DNA from: Halichondria panicea
Taxonomy: Eukaryota > Porifera > Demospongiae > Suberitida > Halichondriidae
Assembly (NCBI RefSeq): GCF_963675165.1
Contig: NC_087384.1
Span: forward strand, 5,015,182-5,079,181
Length of the DNA: 64,000 nucleotides
Direction: 5' to 3'
The notes beneath the pieces were generated by a model. The model was not told the DNA's origin, ran no database searches, and saw only the letters and a program-made list of their open reading frames with translations. Each line of letters begins with the position of its first letter. The first letter of the stretch is position 1. Position numbers and translations under genes: made by a program. Positions 22,301 to 34,500 of this stretch are shown one piece after another.

Positions 22301-23622
22301 CCCTTCTCATATATACAGAGTTGATTGGACCTTCAGTGTTCGTTGCTGGACCCTCAACTGGGAAGTGGGCTCTCGTAGATGTGGCCCACAACGACACTAG
22401 AGGCTCCGCCCAACGACTGAGTGAGAAGAGGATCAGACAAGCAACTGCTCGTGCCTCATCAGTCAGTAAGACCAGAGACCACTCCTCTCAAGACCGGGTG
22501 AGGGCTCTGGAACAACAGTTACGAGCAGCAGAGCAGAGAGAGCACGACACTCAACGTCATCACCAACTACAGTTGCAAGACAAGGATCGTGAATTGGCTA
22601 CAAAAGATCGTGAATTGACCGAGGCTAACCGTCGTCATGGAGATGCAGAGGAAAGAGTACAGCTGACAGAGCAAAGAGAGCAAGCTACACAATTACTTTT
22701 ACAAGTGAAAGATCGTGAATTGGCTGAGGCCAACACAAAAGAAGCTGACCTGTCTGCTCGAATCACAGCTCTAGTGAGGGAGTTAGAAGGCAAGACGAAA
22801 GAGTTGGCAGCACACAACACAGAGGTATGGAGGATTCCGGCCAACAGTGTGATCATTGGCAGGAGGATTGGCAAAGGAGGGTGGGGGGAGGTACTGGAGG
22901 GAACAGTAAGGGTGGCCATCAAGCGAGTACACGAAGAAATTGCCTACCCAATTCACATCGAAAAAATGGAGATAGAAATGAGGCTATTGGCTGAAGTGCG
23001 ACACCCAAACCTTGTGCAATTCATTGGTGCTATTTTTGATGAGCAAAACCAAGTCAATCGATCCCCTCCTATCCTCGTCTCCGAGCTTCTGGACATGAAT
23101 CTCCGACAAGCATACGAGTGGAATCAACTAGACGCAGGAAACCGCCTCTCGATCTTCATGGACATTGCCCTTGCTCTGGACTACCTGCACCAGCGCTATG
23201 ATCCCATCATCCACCGTGATGTGAGTGCTCCCAACGTCCTTCTCCAGCGAATGCCCAACCACCAGTGGAAAGGGAAGGTCTCTGACCTCGGCTCAGCCAA
23301 CTTCCTGCAGCATGCTCATACGATAGGAGAGGGGGCCATAATCTACTCTCCTCCTGAAGTCATCCCTCAAGCCTTTAATCCTCTCACTCCACCTCTGAGA
23401 CAGTCTGTCAAGATCGATGTGTACAGCTATGGCATTGTCCTCTGTGAGGTGACTGCTAGTCGATTCCCAAGTGCTAAACATTATCGAGACATGATTCTCC
23501 AAGTAAAGAGGCAGCGTCCTGCAATGTATGATCTGATACTCCGTTGCACTATGAGAGAGCCCAGCCATCGACCCAACATGGCACAAGTGATTGTGGTACT
23601 GAACAAAATAGAACCCTTTTAG
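18183..23622 (+). CDS. Kelch - coiled coil - protein kinase fusion, five exons
   Basis: Exons 18183-18702, 18868-19025, 19105-19290, 22115-22262 and 22319-23622 join in phase with GT-AG introns and give about 771 residues. The N-terminal Kelch propeller (about 10-340) has repeats with FGG/YGG and Trp, for example VYGGCSDD and VFGGL. A charged coiled coil rich in KDRELAE units follows, then a C-terminal kinase with glycine loop GKGGWGEV, AIKRV lysine, HRDVSAPN catalytic loop, DLG in place of DFG, and YSPPE. Lys, HRD and the metal-binding Asp are present, so activity is likely. The kinase looks tyrosine-kinase-like. The modules match the gene at 10071 in reverse order. Intron 3 is 2.8 kb and filled with repeats. 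The start codon could lie further upstream. Confidence 0.87.
19335..19389 (+). repeat. (TG)n microsatellite in intron 3
   Basis: About 27 uninterrupted TG units directly downstream of the exon ending at 19290. Confidence 0.95.
19985..20300 (+). repeat. Left arm of a long, AT-rich inverted repeat in intron 3
   Basis: Contains GCCGTTTGCATGCGAGACAA, AATTCAGGCAGAATGTAATTG, then many AATCGATT variants. The complement occurs at 21185-21345 (CAATTACATTCTGCCTGAATT and CGTTCCATAG). Between the arms lie short GCCTCGA hairpins. Together they span about 1.35 kb and look like a decayed inverted-repeat transposon with CGAT-rich simple repeats at its inner ends. Confidence 0.65.
20312..20351. repeat. Perfect hairpin TAGTCTCGAATCC
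   Basis: 13-bp arms at 20312-20324 and 20339-20351 with a 14-base loop. A second, imperfect hairpin lies at 20373-20443. Confidence 0.8.
20859..20929. repeat. Mini-MITE with GCCTCGATTC termini
   Basis: 71 bp; GCCTCGATTCTAGGCC at the left, GGCCTGGAATCGAGGC at the right. Same terminal motif as family A. Confidence 0.8.
21185..21345 (-). repeat. Right arm of the AT-rich inverted repeat
   Basis: Partner of 19985-20300 in reverse orientation: CGAT-rich stretch followed by CAATTACATTCTGCCTGAATT. Confidence 0.65.
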
Positions 23623-23658
23623 CTAGATCTATAAATGTGAACTATAGTACCTTCCTTT

Positions 23659-24408
23659 TAGCCTCTACACAGGCTCTCCTTTTTCTGTTCTTTATCACAA
23701 TCGTTCAATAAGATAAAATACTGTATTATTCGTTCAATGAGATAAAATACGGTATTAATTGGAGGAATAAAGAAAGAAATAGACGTAAAGTTAGGAAAAA
23801 GGAGAGCGTATCGGGAAGTCGCGTGAGGGTAGAAGGGTGGTAGAAGGGTGAAAATGAGCGTGGGCATACTGAGCTAGAGATGTTGGACTGCCCACGCAGA
23901 GGTCTACGACTAATAAAACTTTGCCTGCAGCAAGCTGGACATGGACTTGGAACTGGAAGTTTGCAAGCACTATAGCTAGCTATACCTTAGGCTTAGCTAG
24001 ATGATCTACTAGTCTAGATTGTGTGTTTAGATTCTATCACTATTGTGTCTTTCTACATGCTATAGTAGAATAGCTTAGTCATCATTATCATATAGCAGGT
24101 AGCTACTGCCACCAGAGCTGGCCATGCTGGTTCTCTGATCTGACTTGCAGCACAGCTTGGTGGTTGTCTCAGTGCAGTGCAGTACAGTACAGTCTTACTC
24201 TGAATGCGTGGGAGAATACCTTACGTCACGATTGTGGGCTACATATCGCCCACGTTCATAAAAATCCTTGTGGATCACGCGATTTCCCAAACCAGGCCTT
24301 ACTTTTTCTTAACTGTACGCCCATTTCTTTCCTTGCTGCCTCACTATGTCTTGTTTATGGATGAACAGTGACAACAGCAAGAAAAAGTAAGGCCTGGGAA
24401 CGAGGCTA
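23659..24408 (+). mobile_element. Family A MITE, intact right copy
   Basis: 750 bp from TAGCCTCTACACAGG to CCTGGGAACGAGGCTA, with a perfect 9-bp target duplication CCTTCCTTT at 23650-23658 and 24409-24417. It is the reverse complement of the left copy (12947-16615) without that copy's two insertions. It begins 36 bp after the kinase stop codon, so it forms part of that gene's 3' UTR or replaces its 3' end. No transposase ORF. Confidence 0.9.
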
Positions 24409-24417
24409 CCTTCCTTT

Positions 24418-25524
24418 CTAGTTTTTGTGGCAGCGCATAGGTTCTGGTGGGTGATAAAGTACGTATCAACTGTATTATGTAGGTGTTGAGTGTAGTCAGT
24501 TAATTAAGCCAAAAAAATTTATCATGTATGAATGACGATGTACAAAAGAATGCAGGTGTATACTTATAATTATACTGACACAAAGATAAAAATAATGTAT
24601 GACATAAACTATCAAGTGAGCATTCCTGTCGAGTTTGTAGAGTAGCTTTTAACTCTTGAGAAGTATAGAACAGAGTGTACGTATAGTCCAGGTTGAAGTG
24701 GGAGGTCTGGACATTCCCTGTCGGCCTGTGAGGGGAGGGAGGGTTAATAACTAAATTATATGACTATATGCCTCCCTTGAGGCTGTTATACCAATAAAGG
24801 GGCAGATGATAAACCTAGCAATCAAGGTCAAAGTCGAACTGCAATGGTTGATAGCAAAGCTAGTTATAAACATACTTTAGTTCTGTGAAACCTGCATATT
24901 GGAGATGGAGGTACATAAGCTTACAATTCGGTGTTTTTTCACACAAATCGAAATCTATGCACTAACATAGCAGCTGTAGCTATCAGTAGTAGCCTCGAGA
25001 CCAGGCATTCGTTGTCTGAAAGAACGCCTAGCTGGTCAAGTTCCAATATAGAAGTTGTTAGGAATTTCTTGGACCGATAATTGCCCGCAACAACCATACT
25101 TGCCCGTGAATCATGTTCACAACTACTCAAGCCTAACCATGTACCACTCGCTGACTCAGCTAAACGAGTTCTACATTGGAACTTGACCAGGCGTTCTTTC
25201 AGACAACAAACGCCTGGTCTCGAGGCTAAACATCAAATGAGTGGCAGAAGTAGATCTATCATTTCTTGTGTACCTTGGTGATCACTGGCATGCATCACTG
25301 TAAATACTGGTAGTCTATCACTGGCATCACTGGCATCACTGTAATCACTGCATGTGTAGACTAGGTGGGACTCTGTAATCATTTAATACTCTTCACGGAT
25401 CCATCTTACACGATATATCTTACATGAGATTGAGACAGCACATCAACCCAGAATCCGCTTGGCTACAAAAAGACTTTTATGCAACAATGATCTTTACCGT
25501 CCCAGGATTTTAGTAAATAAATAA
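24418..25524. other. Intergenic region between the Kelch-kinase and RAB3GAP2
   Basis: Contains an AATAAA at 24793-24798 that may serve the kinase gene, one MITE (24990-25227), and the short direct repeat ATCACTGGCATC near 25315-25340. No gene seen. Confidence 0.45.
24990..25227. mobile_element. 238-bp MITE with about 60-bp terminal inverted repeats
   Basis: Left end TAGCCTCGAGACCAGGC, right end the complement. The arms match for about 60 bp, including TTGTCTGAAAGAACGCCT and TCAAGTTCCAAT. No matching target duplication was seen. Termini agree with family A. Confidence 0.88.
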
Positions 25525-28500
25525 ATGGAGACTGAGCTGCTACTCGTTGGTACCCTGCCCCAGGGCTCAGTGTACAATGGTCCTCTGAACAGTAGCTCTA
25601 CTAGGACACACTCAGTAAGTGCAGGCCTAATTAGAGATCAGAACTACTAGCTCTGCTAGCTCTGCTAGCTCTTGTAATAAAATGACGCCGTGTAAAATGT
25701 ATGTCAGCTGTAAATGCACAAGTAGACTCGATGTAAACATTGGCCATTGTCCGTTGTGAACGAACTAAATCTTATAATTAAAAGTCCGTTTTTGTCTGTT
25801 GTGGTATGAGCAATGACGAAATTATTTGGATCATCGGCTTCTAGATCTAGTAGACTACACAATACTGACCTGTACCAGCAACTTAACTAGTATGACCTGA
25901 GGGGATGCATGCCACTAAGTATTGATTACAGTAGGCGTGGTGAGGAAGAGTTAGAGTTAGCTAAGGTATATTTAGAGCGTTTCCAATATCCGATACCGTA
26001 CATGTATCTGACATCATCGCTGGAGAAATAAAATTGATTATGTTGTGTGTAGAACTCTGGCGATGGTGTGTTGGTGAGTGTGTGCTCTACTGGGCGACTG
26101 GTAGCGTGTGTCTCCCCAAACTATCAAGCCCAGTTCATCAACGGAGAGATTGGTAAGAATGATATAGTTGTGACATGTCACATCATTGGTCAGCTAATCA
26201 GTGTACGAGGGTTTCCACAGTCTGTACCTATTGGTTCCACCATTGCATTGATATCATCTTGGTAATACTCATTTTAGATTTTAGAGGGAATTGAGGTATT
26301 TAGTATTTTTTAAAGGGAAGACTCCAGTGAGTGACCATTAAATAATTTCTCTTACTCCCTTGCCCTTGTGTAGATCCATGCACTATCACCATCCCCCACA
26401 CACACACGTACACACAGAGTCCGGTGTCCAATCAGATGACAGCCCTTCCTTCCTCTACACCAATGCCTTCCAAGGGTTACTGGATATTGCCCGGGAACCA
26501 ATGAGCACCAAACCAAGGTAACCACGGTACCCACTTCTGGCATGTTATAATTAGATTGTTGCTGGGGCTATATTTTTGATTCAAAGGCTGTACACTGCTA
26601 ACCCTAACCCTAACCCTAACCCTGCATGTATCCTATTATTACTGTCTATTAATTATTATTCTGACTATGGTATTCTGTGAAGTGACTTGTTGTCCATTCA
26701 CCGCAGACCCCAGGCCACTGCTGTTCTAGTTCTCCCCATTGCTTTCTCCATCAAGTGAGTCGTTCATAGGTGCACCAATGATGTGCACAGCATTTTCGAA
26801 GTGGTGTATTTTCAAATATTCAACACAAACTAGGCCTGGTTAGATAATGTGCATGAAGTGCATGAAGTGTCTATAGCCCCGTTATAGACAAACAGGGTTT
26901 ATGTGTTATATAATAATATGTGCATACAGCATAGAAAAAAATGGTGTCATAAAAAAAGTTGGTGTTTTACAATAAAGGTTATACATGTACATGTAGCTCT
27001 ATTTGCTCATTAAAAATTTCACTAGTAAATTTTGAACACAAATGCTCCTCAGAGAATCATTCCTCAAAATTGTTTCCAGGGGTTGAACCATGAATTAAGC
27101 ATTTCCTCCTCTCTACATGAAACCCTGTCTATATAAGTTTCCTGAGGGCAGAGGGACACTGTAACCATAGACACTGAATGCCCATCATATAGCTGGTTTA
27201 GAAACAGCATTTCATTGGCTACACTAGACTTTGCCTAAGGCAAAGCATTGTCTTTTTAAATCAATAGCCTTAGCAACAGCTTTATTTCTTACTATTGTCA
27301 AGTCAACAACTCTTTCTCAACTGCATTGAACATGCTAAAGAAGTTCTGAACACCTATTGCCTCTGTATGGATGAGCTAGTCCCTACCTACATGCAATAAA
27401 AAGCTCTTGCAAGAAACATCGAGAAACCATTCTTCTGTACCCAAGCCTACATTTATTCGTTTCTGCAAGTTCAAAGCTTCCATTTAATGCAGCACAGAAT
27501 CAGTGAAAGAATATAAATGCCCAGAAGACGTGCTATACAATGCAGTTAATACAGACAATATTATATGTACTTTGCATTGTATTCTTGTTGATATTGATGT
27601 TCAAAAATCAAAAATCAAAAAAATCAATCAATCAAAATTTGTCTGATGTACTAGTATTGTATTCAATAGCCAGAAGCAATAGAGCACTGTAGAGCTCATA
27701 ATAATTATAATTATAGCAACAACACAACAGTGGGATCTAAATACTAGTGCGCATGTGTAAACCTTAATTGCCTTGAATAAGTCCCATAGTATACCTCCTC
27801 TGCTCCTCTGAGGCACTTTTCCCATGTACATGTAGTTTCCATTTAGACTTATCAACTAGTGTCTTTGGTTCTTTCTAGAGTAAGTATCAACCACGGCACA
27901 TACATGTATCCAGTATGTAGAGGCTGAGCGAGCATATATAGTAAAAAATATATACAGTGGATTCTGACCCCAAAGTGGAACTCCTTTTATCAGACACTAT
28001 AGGAAAAATATTTTGGCCATTGTCTTGAGGTGGCCTTTGTCCTTTGTTAAGGTCTTGAGGTACACACGCAGCCTGGCCTTTATATTGCAGTTGGCCTTTC
28101 CTCTTTAGACGTGCCCATTATCCCCAGGCTGAGTTGTCTCTAAAATAACGCTAGGTCGCCAACCGTTCTATAGCTATTAAAGAAGAATCGGCCTGGGAAC
28201 AACGCTAGCTAGGTTCCACTGTACAGTGAACAAAGTCTCTCCCACTATCATTATAATTATCGTGGACTATTGTAATTATTTGTGTGATATTAAGTGGTCG
28301 TTTATATAGTGAAACTGAAACTGATGTACCGTCTGCTAGAAATGTATTTTGATAGATCTGGGACAGTTCAACGATCAAGTGTGGTCTTGGTTGGTTTCTC
28401 TGATGGCTACATACGAAGCTACTCAATGTCTGGCCAGCGAGTGATGTCTCAACTATTGCACCCTGAGGCTGTAAAGAGACTGAGTTGCATGGCAACAATC

Positions 28501-31500
28501 CCCACACAGAGGAGCTCCCCCAGTCAGGTGAATACATGTCGGACTCCTTGTATTTGTGGCCATTCTTGGGCTTAGGTTGTGCAAGCTTATGATTAATATT
28601 TATTGGTGATTGTTTGTCTTTAGCTTAATTAAATTGTACAAGTTATTTGTCACATGTGTATTGGGAGACGCAATCGTGTACAGTAGCCTCAGGTCAAGTC
28701 CGTTAACTAAAAATGTACAAATGAAGAAAATAATAATCTGCAACACATTTCGTACAACAAAGCGTAATGGTGTCCCCCATTGTTGTAATTATGTCTCTCT
28801 TTCTCTCGTTCTCTCTGCAGTGTAACGTGGTAGTCTCGTATCCAGAGCACGTGTGCGTGGTGGATGGTGGGAGCCTGGTCAACGTTATCAAGACCTATGT
28901 GGAGAACAAGTCAACAGGTATAATAATTGTTATGAACTGCAATGTTCGAAACCCAATATATAATATTGCAATATACCATAATATCGGGTTTCAGATGCGT
29001 ATAGTTGTCACTTAGTCATTTACAAATGACACTGTACAAGCCCTAGCTATGTTGCATAAATGCCAAATTCCAACTGTTGGCACATGCTCACTTCTTTGCG
29101 ATCTAAATGTATGGGAAAACTCGTAGTTCGCAATCGAAAGAGCCTAACATTCGAATCCCCATATACATGGTAACTGAATAGATTTTGCTTTTTTTACCCT
29201 CGTACTAATGATATAGCCCAGTAATTTTGTTAAGAGAGAGGCTGACTGATCTGTGTTTCTCTTGCAGAGGCTGAGGGGGAGGAGGTGTCTGTGAGTCACA
29301 AGAAATGGCGGCTCCGTGATCAGACTTCAACTATTGATGTTGTATTACTGGGTGAGGCAAAATACGTAGGGACTTTATATGATTACGTATGCTGATAATG
29401 TATGCATGGGTGTGTCAGAGGTACAGTGAAAGCTAGCTATATAGGTCATGCACTTACATGTAGCTTAGCAGGCCAACAGTAGTCGGTGTAAGCCACTGAT
29501 ATAACATGTTTGTATTCTCTTTGAGCTTTGAGGCCTTCTTATAGGGTGACCATGTATAATTTGGTATATGCGTACAATGTAGATGAGGTTTCATTTCTTT
29601 CATTGCACAGGTCAGTATAATGATTATGTCTACCTCTTCCTGTACAGGTCACTCGACCCCCACAGCTTTTGACCACCTCTGTGAAGCTAGCAGCGTTGGT
29701 GGCTTTGAGACCACACTCCGCTCCACGCCCACCCCTGAGGCACACCTTATCACAGTTGGGGAATCCCCCATGATCGCTCTCTACAAGATCACAAAGGTGA
29801 GTACTTGGTGCGCTGCTCAATCGGTTGGTTTTACCCTGTGCCAGCTGCGTGCATGGTGTCAGTCCCACCTGTGTATCTCTATTGCTATTGTTATCAGACA
29901 ATTGTTTGCAGGTGTATAAGGCTATAAAGTGCATGTCTTCCCTGTGAAATGCACTAACTAAATGTACAATTGTGTAGGCTAGCACTTCAGCGAGATTGCT
30001 GTGTACAATCATGTATATACACTGTATAAGACCATGTATGTATTGAGCCTACCAGTTGTCAAATGTTCAGATTAAATCATTCTTATCTCCTCCTTCTGTA
30101 ATGGTATTGCCCTCAGGACGCTGGTCACCTGAACATGTCTGAGGTAGTACACGCTGTTGCCTCCAAGGTGTCCAATGCTGTGCTGGGGAAAATATCACAG
30201 GCTAGGTGAGTAGATGTACATTTACGTAAATGCTTGCAGGAGAGCTTTCTATGACTACAATCGTATGTACAGCAAATATTTCATTCTCTTCATACATATA
30301 TTAATAGCTCCGTACGGCTACATTCCGTATAAAATCTCCTTTTACTACGTTTGTTAAAAGCCACCCTCCCACACACATGCACCTTTGTCACTCACACACA
30401 CCCCCACAGCGGCTGGCTACGGTGGTCCAAGAGTTCTAATCCTGCCCCCAAACCTCCGGCCAAGAAGGAAAAGGTCCAACTCTCCACCAACCTCCCTATG
30501 ACAACCAACGTGCCAGACAGTCGACGCTCTGTGCTCAGTATCACCGTCTCCCCTCAGGGCAATCTGGCTGCCCTCGTGGACTGCTTTGGACGAGTGCTCC
30601 TGTTGGAGTGTGAGGGGCTTGTGGTTAGGAGAATGTGGAAAGGTGTGCAATAAAATTAAGTGTACACACAGTTTTTCTACATGTACATGTAGCTGTAAAT
30701 GTTTACGTGCATGCATGTGCGTAAATAATTTTGGAACAGTTAATATTTGTTGTTATCACGTGTATAGAGCACTACTTAGAGCTTGAAACTACCAAACTAC
30801 GTTTTCTAGTGTCTTAAATGGCATTTAACCATTTAACATTATGTCTATAATAGTTGCTGCATGGACATTGGTGGTTATACTATTGCTTTGCTATAATTTT
30901 TCATCTTTTATGTGTGATTACTTAGATAACCATCTATTTTCCCTCCAGGTTACCGAGACGCTCAGTGTGGGTGGTTGCTGGTCCACGACACGCCCAGTAC
31001 AGGGCGTGGCAAGAGGAAGAGAACCCCCACAGTCTCACCACACACAAAGAAGGCTCAGTGTCTCTGCATCTATGCACCGCGTAGAGGAATTGTGGAGGTG
31101 AGGAGTGCAAATGTGAATGACTTCAAATTATCCAATTATGTTGTATACACTGCATGCATGTATAAAATTACTGTACATGTATTTGAGTGTAGAGGCACAT
31201 TTTACAGTGTTTTTGATACAGACTGACTTAATATACTCACATGTTTTTACATGCACAAAGTTGGTACATGTACATACTTGTACAGTGCACAGTGCATAGT
31301 GTACCTTTCAAGTCATTGCCCCACCCCCCATGCACAGCTGTGGCCGGTTCAGTCCGGCAGTAGAGTGGCCGTGTTTCAAGTGGGGAAGGACTGTCAGCTG
31401 CTCTATTCACCACATGGCACTTTCACCTTCAACCTTGATGAAGAAGGGGGTGCGGTCAGTAAGGAAAGGAAGGCTATACACAACGAGAGAGGGATACGGG

Positions 31501-34500
31501 AGACAGTGCTCCTCCTGTGTCCGGATGGGCAACTGGTGACCTTTGGAGTACCCTTCCCACTGCTGACACGGTAACGTTTGAAAATAGTACATGTACGTAC
31601 GTGTCATTACATCTGTGACTTAACAGAGGGGGGAGAGTACATGTAAATGTCATAAACGTTGCTGCGCTAAAAATATACGGCATATATAAAGATCAAGTCC
31701 ACGCAGTAAATGGCTAATAGTTGTATACTGCACTTTAAATCGAACGTGATACTCTATTTATAAGAAGCGTTTTGCAACGTCCATTGAGTGTGAAATCAAC
31801 GCACTTCGAACAATGACGTGTGTACAATACTGCATGTCATGTATGATTGTTGCCTGCACACTTTTTGAAAATCAAAAATATTCGATGGTGGCCAGTTAAT
31901 AATTATACCTCTCTGATATGTGACATGCACTCTGATTGTCTCCATGGCAATAACAAAATCTCACTCTGTATGTTGCTTTTGTTTTAGACTGGGTGATCCG
32001 ACCTCATTCGATGCTCACCTAATGAAGAAGCTCCCTCAGGCTATACAGGCTGGCACGTAACACTATTTTACACACTTTAGCTTCGAATGTTCTTTTCAAA
32101 GGGGAAATTCATTCGTGTTACAGTCATGCAATCTTTATGGTTCATGTTACAGTATAGTTAAACTGTATGCGTACACTTTACGTATACTCTTGTAAGCTAC
32201 AAAGCTTGACAAATGACACAAATGACAATATTTTTAGTTGTTAATTAACGCACTACAACACTCAGTACATTGCTAACACACCTCCAGGTGACTCAGATCT
32301 TCTAGTGCAAGTTTTCTCTGGTCTCAAGTCGTCCCAGAGCATGAAGCAAGTGAGTGTATGCTTCGTAATGTCCGCGTGGAGTCTGTGATACCGTAGCCTC
32401 ATTGTGTAACCTGGTAGCGTGGAGCCTGTGATACCGTAGCCTCATTGTGTAACCTGGTAGTGTGGAGTCTGTGATACCGTAGCCTCATTGTGTAACCTTG
32501 GTAGCGTGGAGCCTGTGATACCGTAGCCTCATTGTGTAACCTGGTAGCGTGGAGCCTGTGATACCGTAGCCTCATTGTGTAACGGTAGCGTGGAGCCTGT
32601 GATACCGTAGCCTCATTGTGTAACCTGGTAGCGTGGAGCCTGTGATACCGTAGCCTCATTGTGTAAGATGGTAGCGTGGAGTCTGTGATACCGTTGCCTC
32701 ATTGTGTAACCTGGTAGCGTGGCCGAGCGGTCTAAGGCGCTGGTTTAAGGCACCAGTCATTTCGATGGCGTGGGTTCGAATCCCACCGCTGCCAGTTATT
32801 TATTTTTGCGCATTCACTTTTGCACATAATACACACTCCGATTGTTTGCACCAAACGTACGTACCTCATGTTATCATTTTAGTTTTGTCAATTGTCAATT
32901 TTATCCCTGCACAGGCTGTGGATATTCTAATCGGAGCCCAGCACACTCAGTATATTTCCTATGACGTCATAGTGAAGATGTTACAAGTGGCGTTGGAGAG
33001 AATCGATAGAGCAGGTAATTTTGGCTATATGCATGTGTACAAAATTTCACTGAAATCTCACAAAACAGTGTAGCCACTTTCAGGTATAAAAATCTACAAT
33101 ATCTCATTAAGTTTATCAATCTTTCATCCGTCCATATCAAGTGCTATTTGCTCACTGTAAAATTATTCTGTATACAGTATAATTTCTGTACTATACACTG
33201 AGTTACCCCGCCCCTCTCTTCTGCGTACTTCAGACCTAGCAGTGTACCCTCTGTTTCGGTACGTGACTGGAGTGAGGCAGGCCACTGAGCTGTTGCAGGG
33301 GGTGGAGGAACTGGCCAGCACTCAAGACACACCCTCCACAAGCAAGCTGGATGAGGTGACTACTGTACTGTATGTAGAACAATACTGAAGGATTAATTGA
33401 TAGCTAACTTGATTGTCTGTAACTGTAAGTTGGGATTGTCCAATTTCACTTTTAAAATTGGGTCCCCCTTGATTCCTGTAATGATTGCTTTCCAGTGTGA
33501 AAGGCCATTTAACTCTATTATAGCCTTGCTATTTATTTTTTCCAAAATATGGCATGCATGTAATATGACATAGAATAAACATTCAGAATTAAGCGATTGC
33601 TTTGACGTGTGTATTTTCCCCGCCTCCTCTTCCGACCCCCCTACAGTCACTACGGACCCTGTGTGACATTCCCCTAGACAGAGCTGGGACTATCTCTTCC
33701 TGTCTTCAAAATTACTTCTCTGGCCTGTCCCAAAGAAAAACTGTTATTAAAAGCGTTGATCTAAAGGCGTTTGTGAAATGTTTCGAACTTCCCTCAAAAG
33801 TAGGTAATGTTTTGCTCGGTTCTAGTAATCCAATGGGAAGTGAGGAAGGAGGTCGTGTGACCAGGAGCTTGTCTCGCACTTACTCCTCTCAGCCCCTGAG
33901 ACTGAGTCTGAAAGAGGGACTAGCGACATCCACACTGCTGGATATCGGTCAGTGAACGTAGCTAGTAACTGCTACCATAGTAATGTTTTAGTACATTTTC
34001 TTGCTAAAAAAAGAACCCAACTGCTGTATATAAATCATGTGCTAGCTGTAGCATCAACGAACTCTACTGTATAAACCAGTTTACGTATGTATAGGTAACT
34101 ACTATTTGCATAAATTATGTTATATTTCCTCCCCGCAGGTTCCACGTTATTTCTGGTATGTTCCCCACACCCCTATAGCTAGTGTGTCAGTCACTAACTA
34201 CCCCTCTCCTGCATAGAAACTACTGACTACTGACGTGGCCGATTACTCTCTCTCCACTCTGTACCAGTCTTGTGGAGTGGTGCCAAGGGACTTGTTGGTA
34301 AGCATTTAGAGCTACTGAGTACATGCATACAAGCCTTCAAGACCATCACATTTTGATAGATGCACGCATGTATAGTCGTGGTCACCTGGTATGGGCATGT
34401 ATGCATAGCTATACATGTACATACAAACAGAGTAAAACATAATTATGTTCACTGGTAGAAATACATGCTATTGAGACTTACGCATGCAGGGGCCCGTTAT

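Noticed and set aside
27600-27645. AAAATC-repeat as a retroelement tail
   Set aside because: No element body with RT or endonuclease features is visible upstream; it may be a simple repeat.
32373-32712. CRISPR-like regular repeat array
   Set aside because: Units abut directly without unique spacers; the context is a eukaryotic intron. It is a minisatellite.
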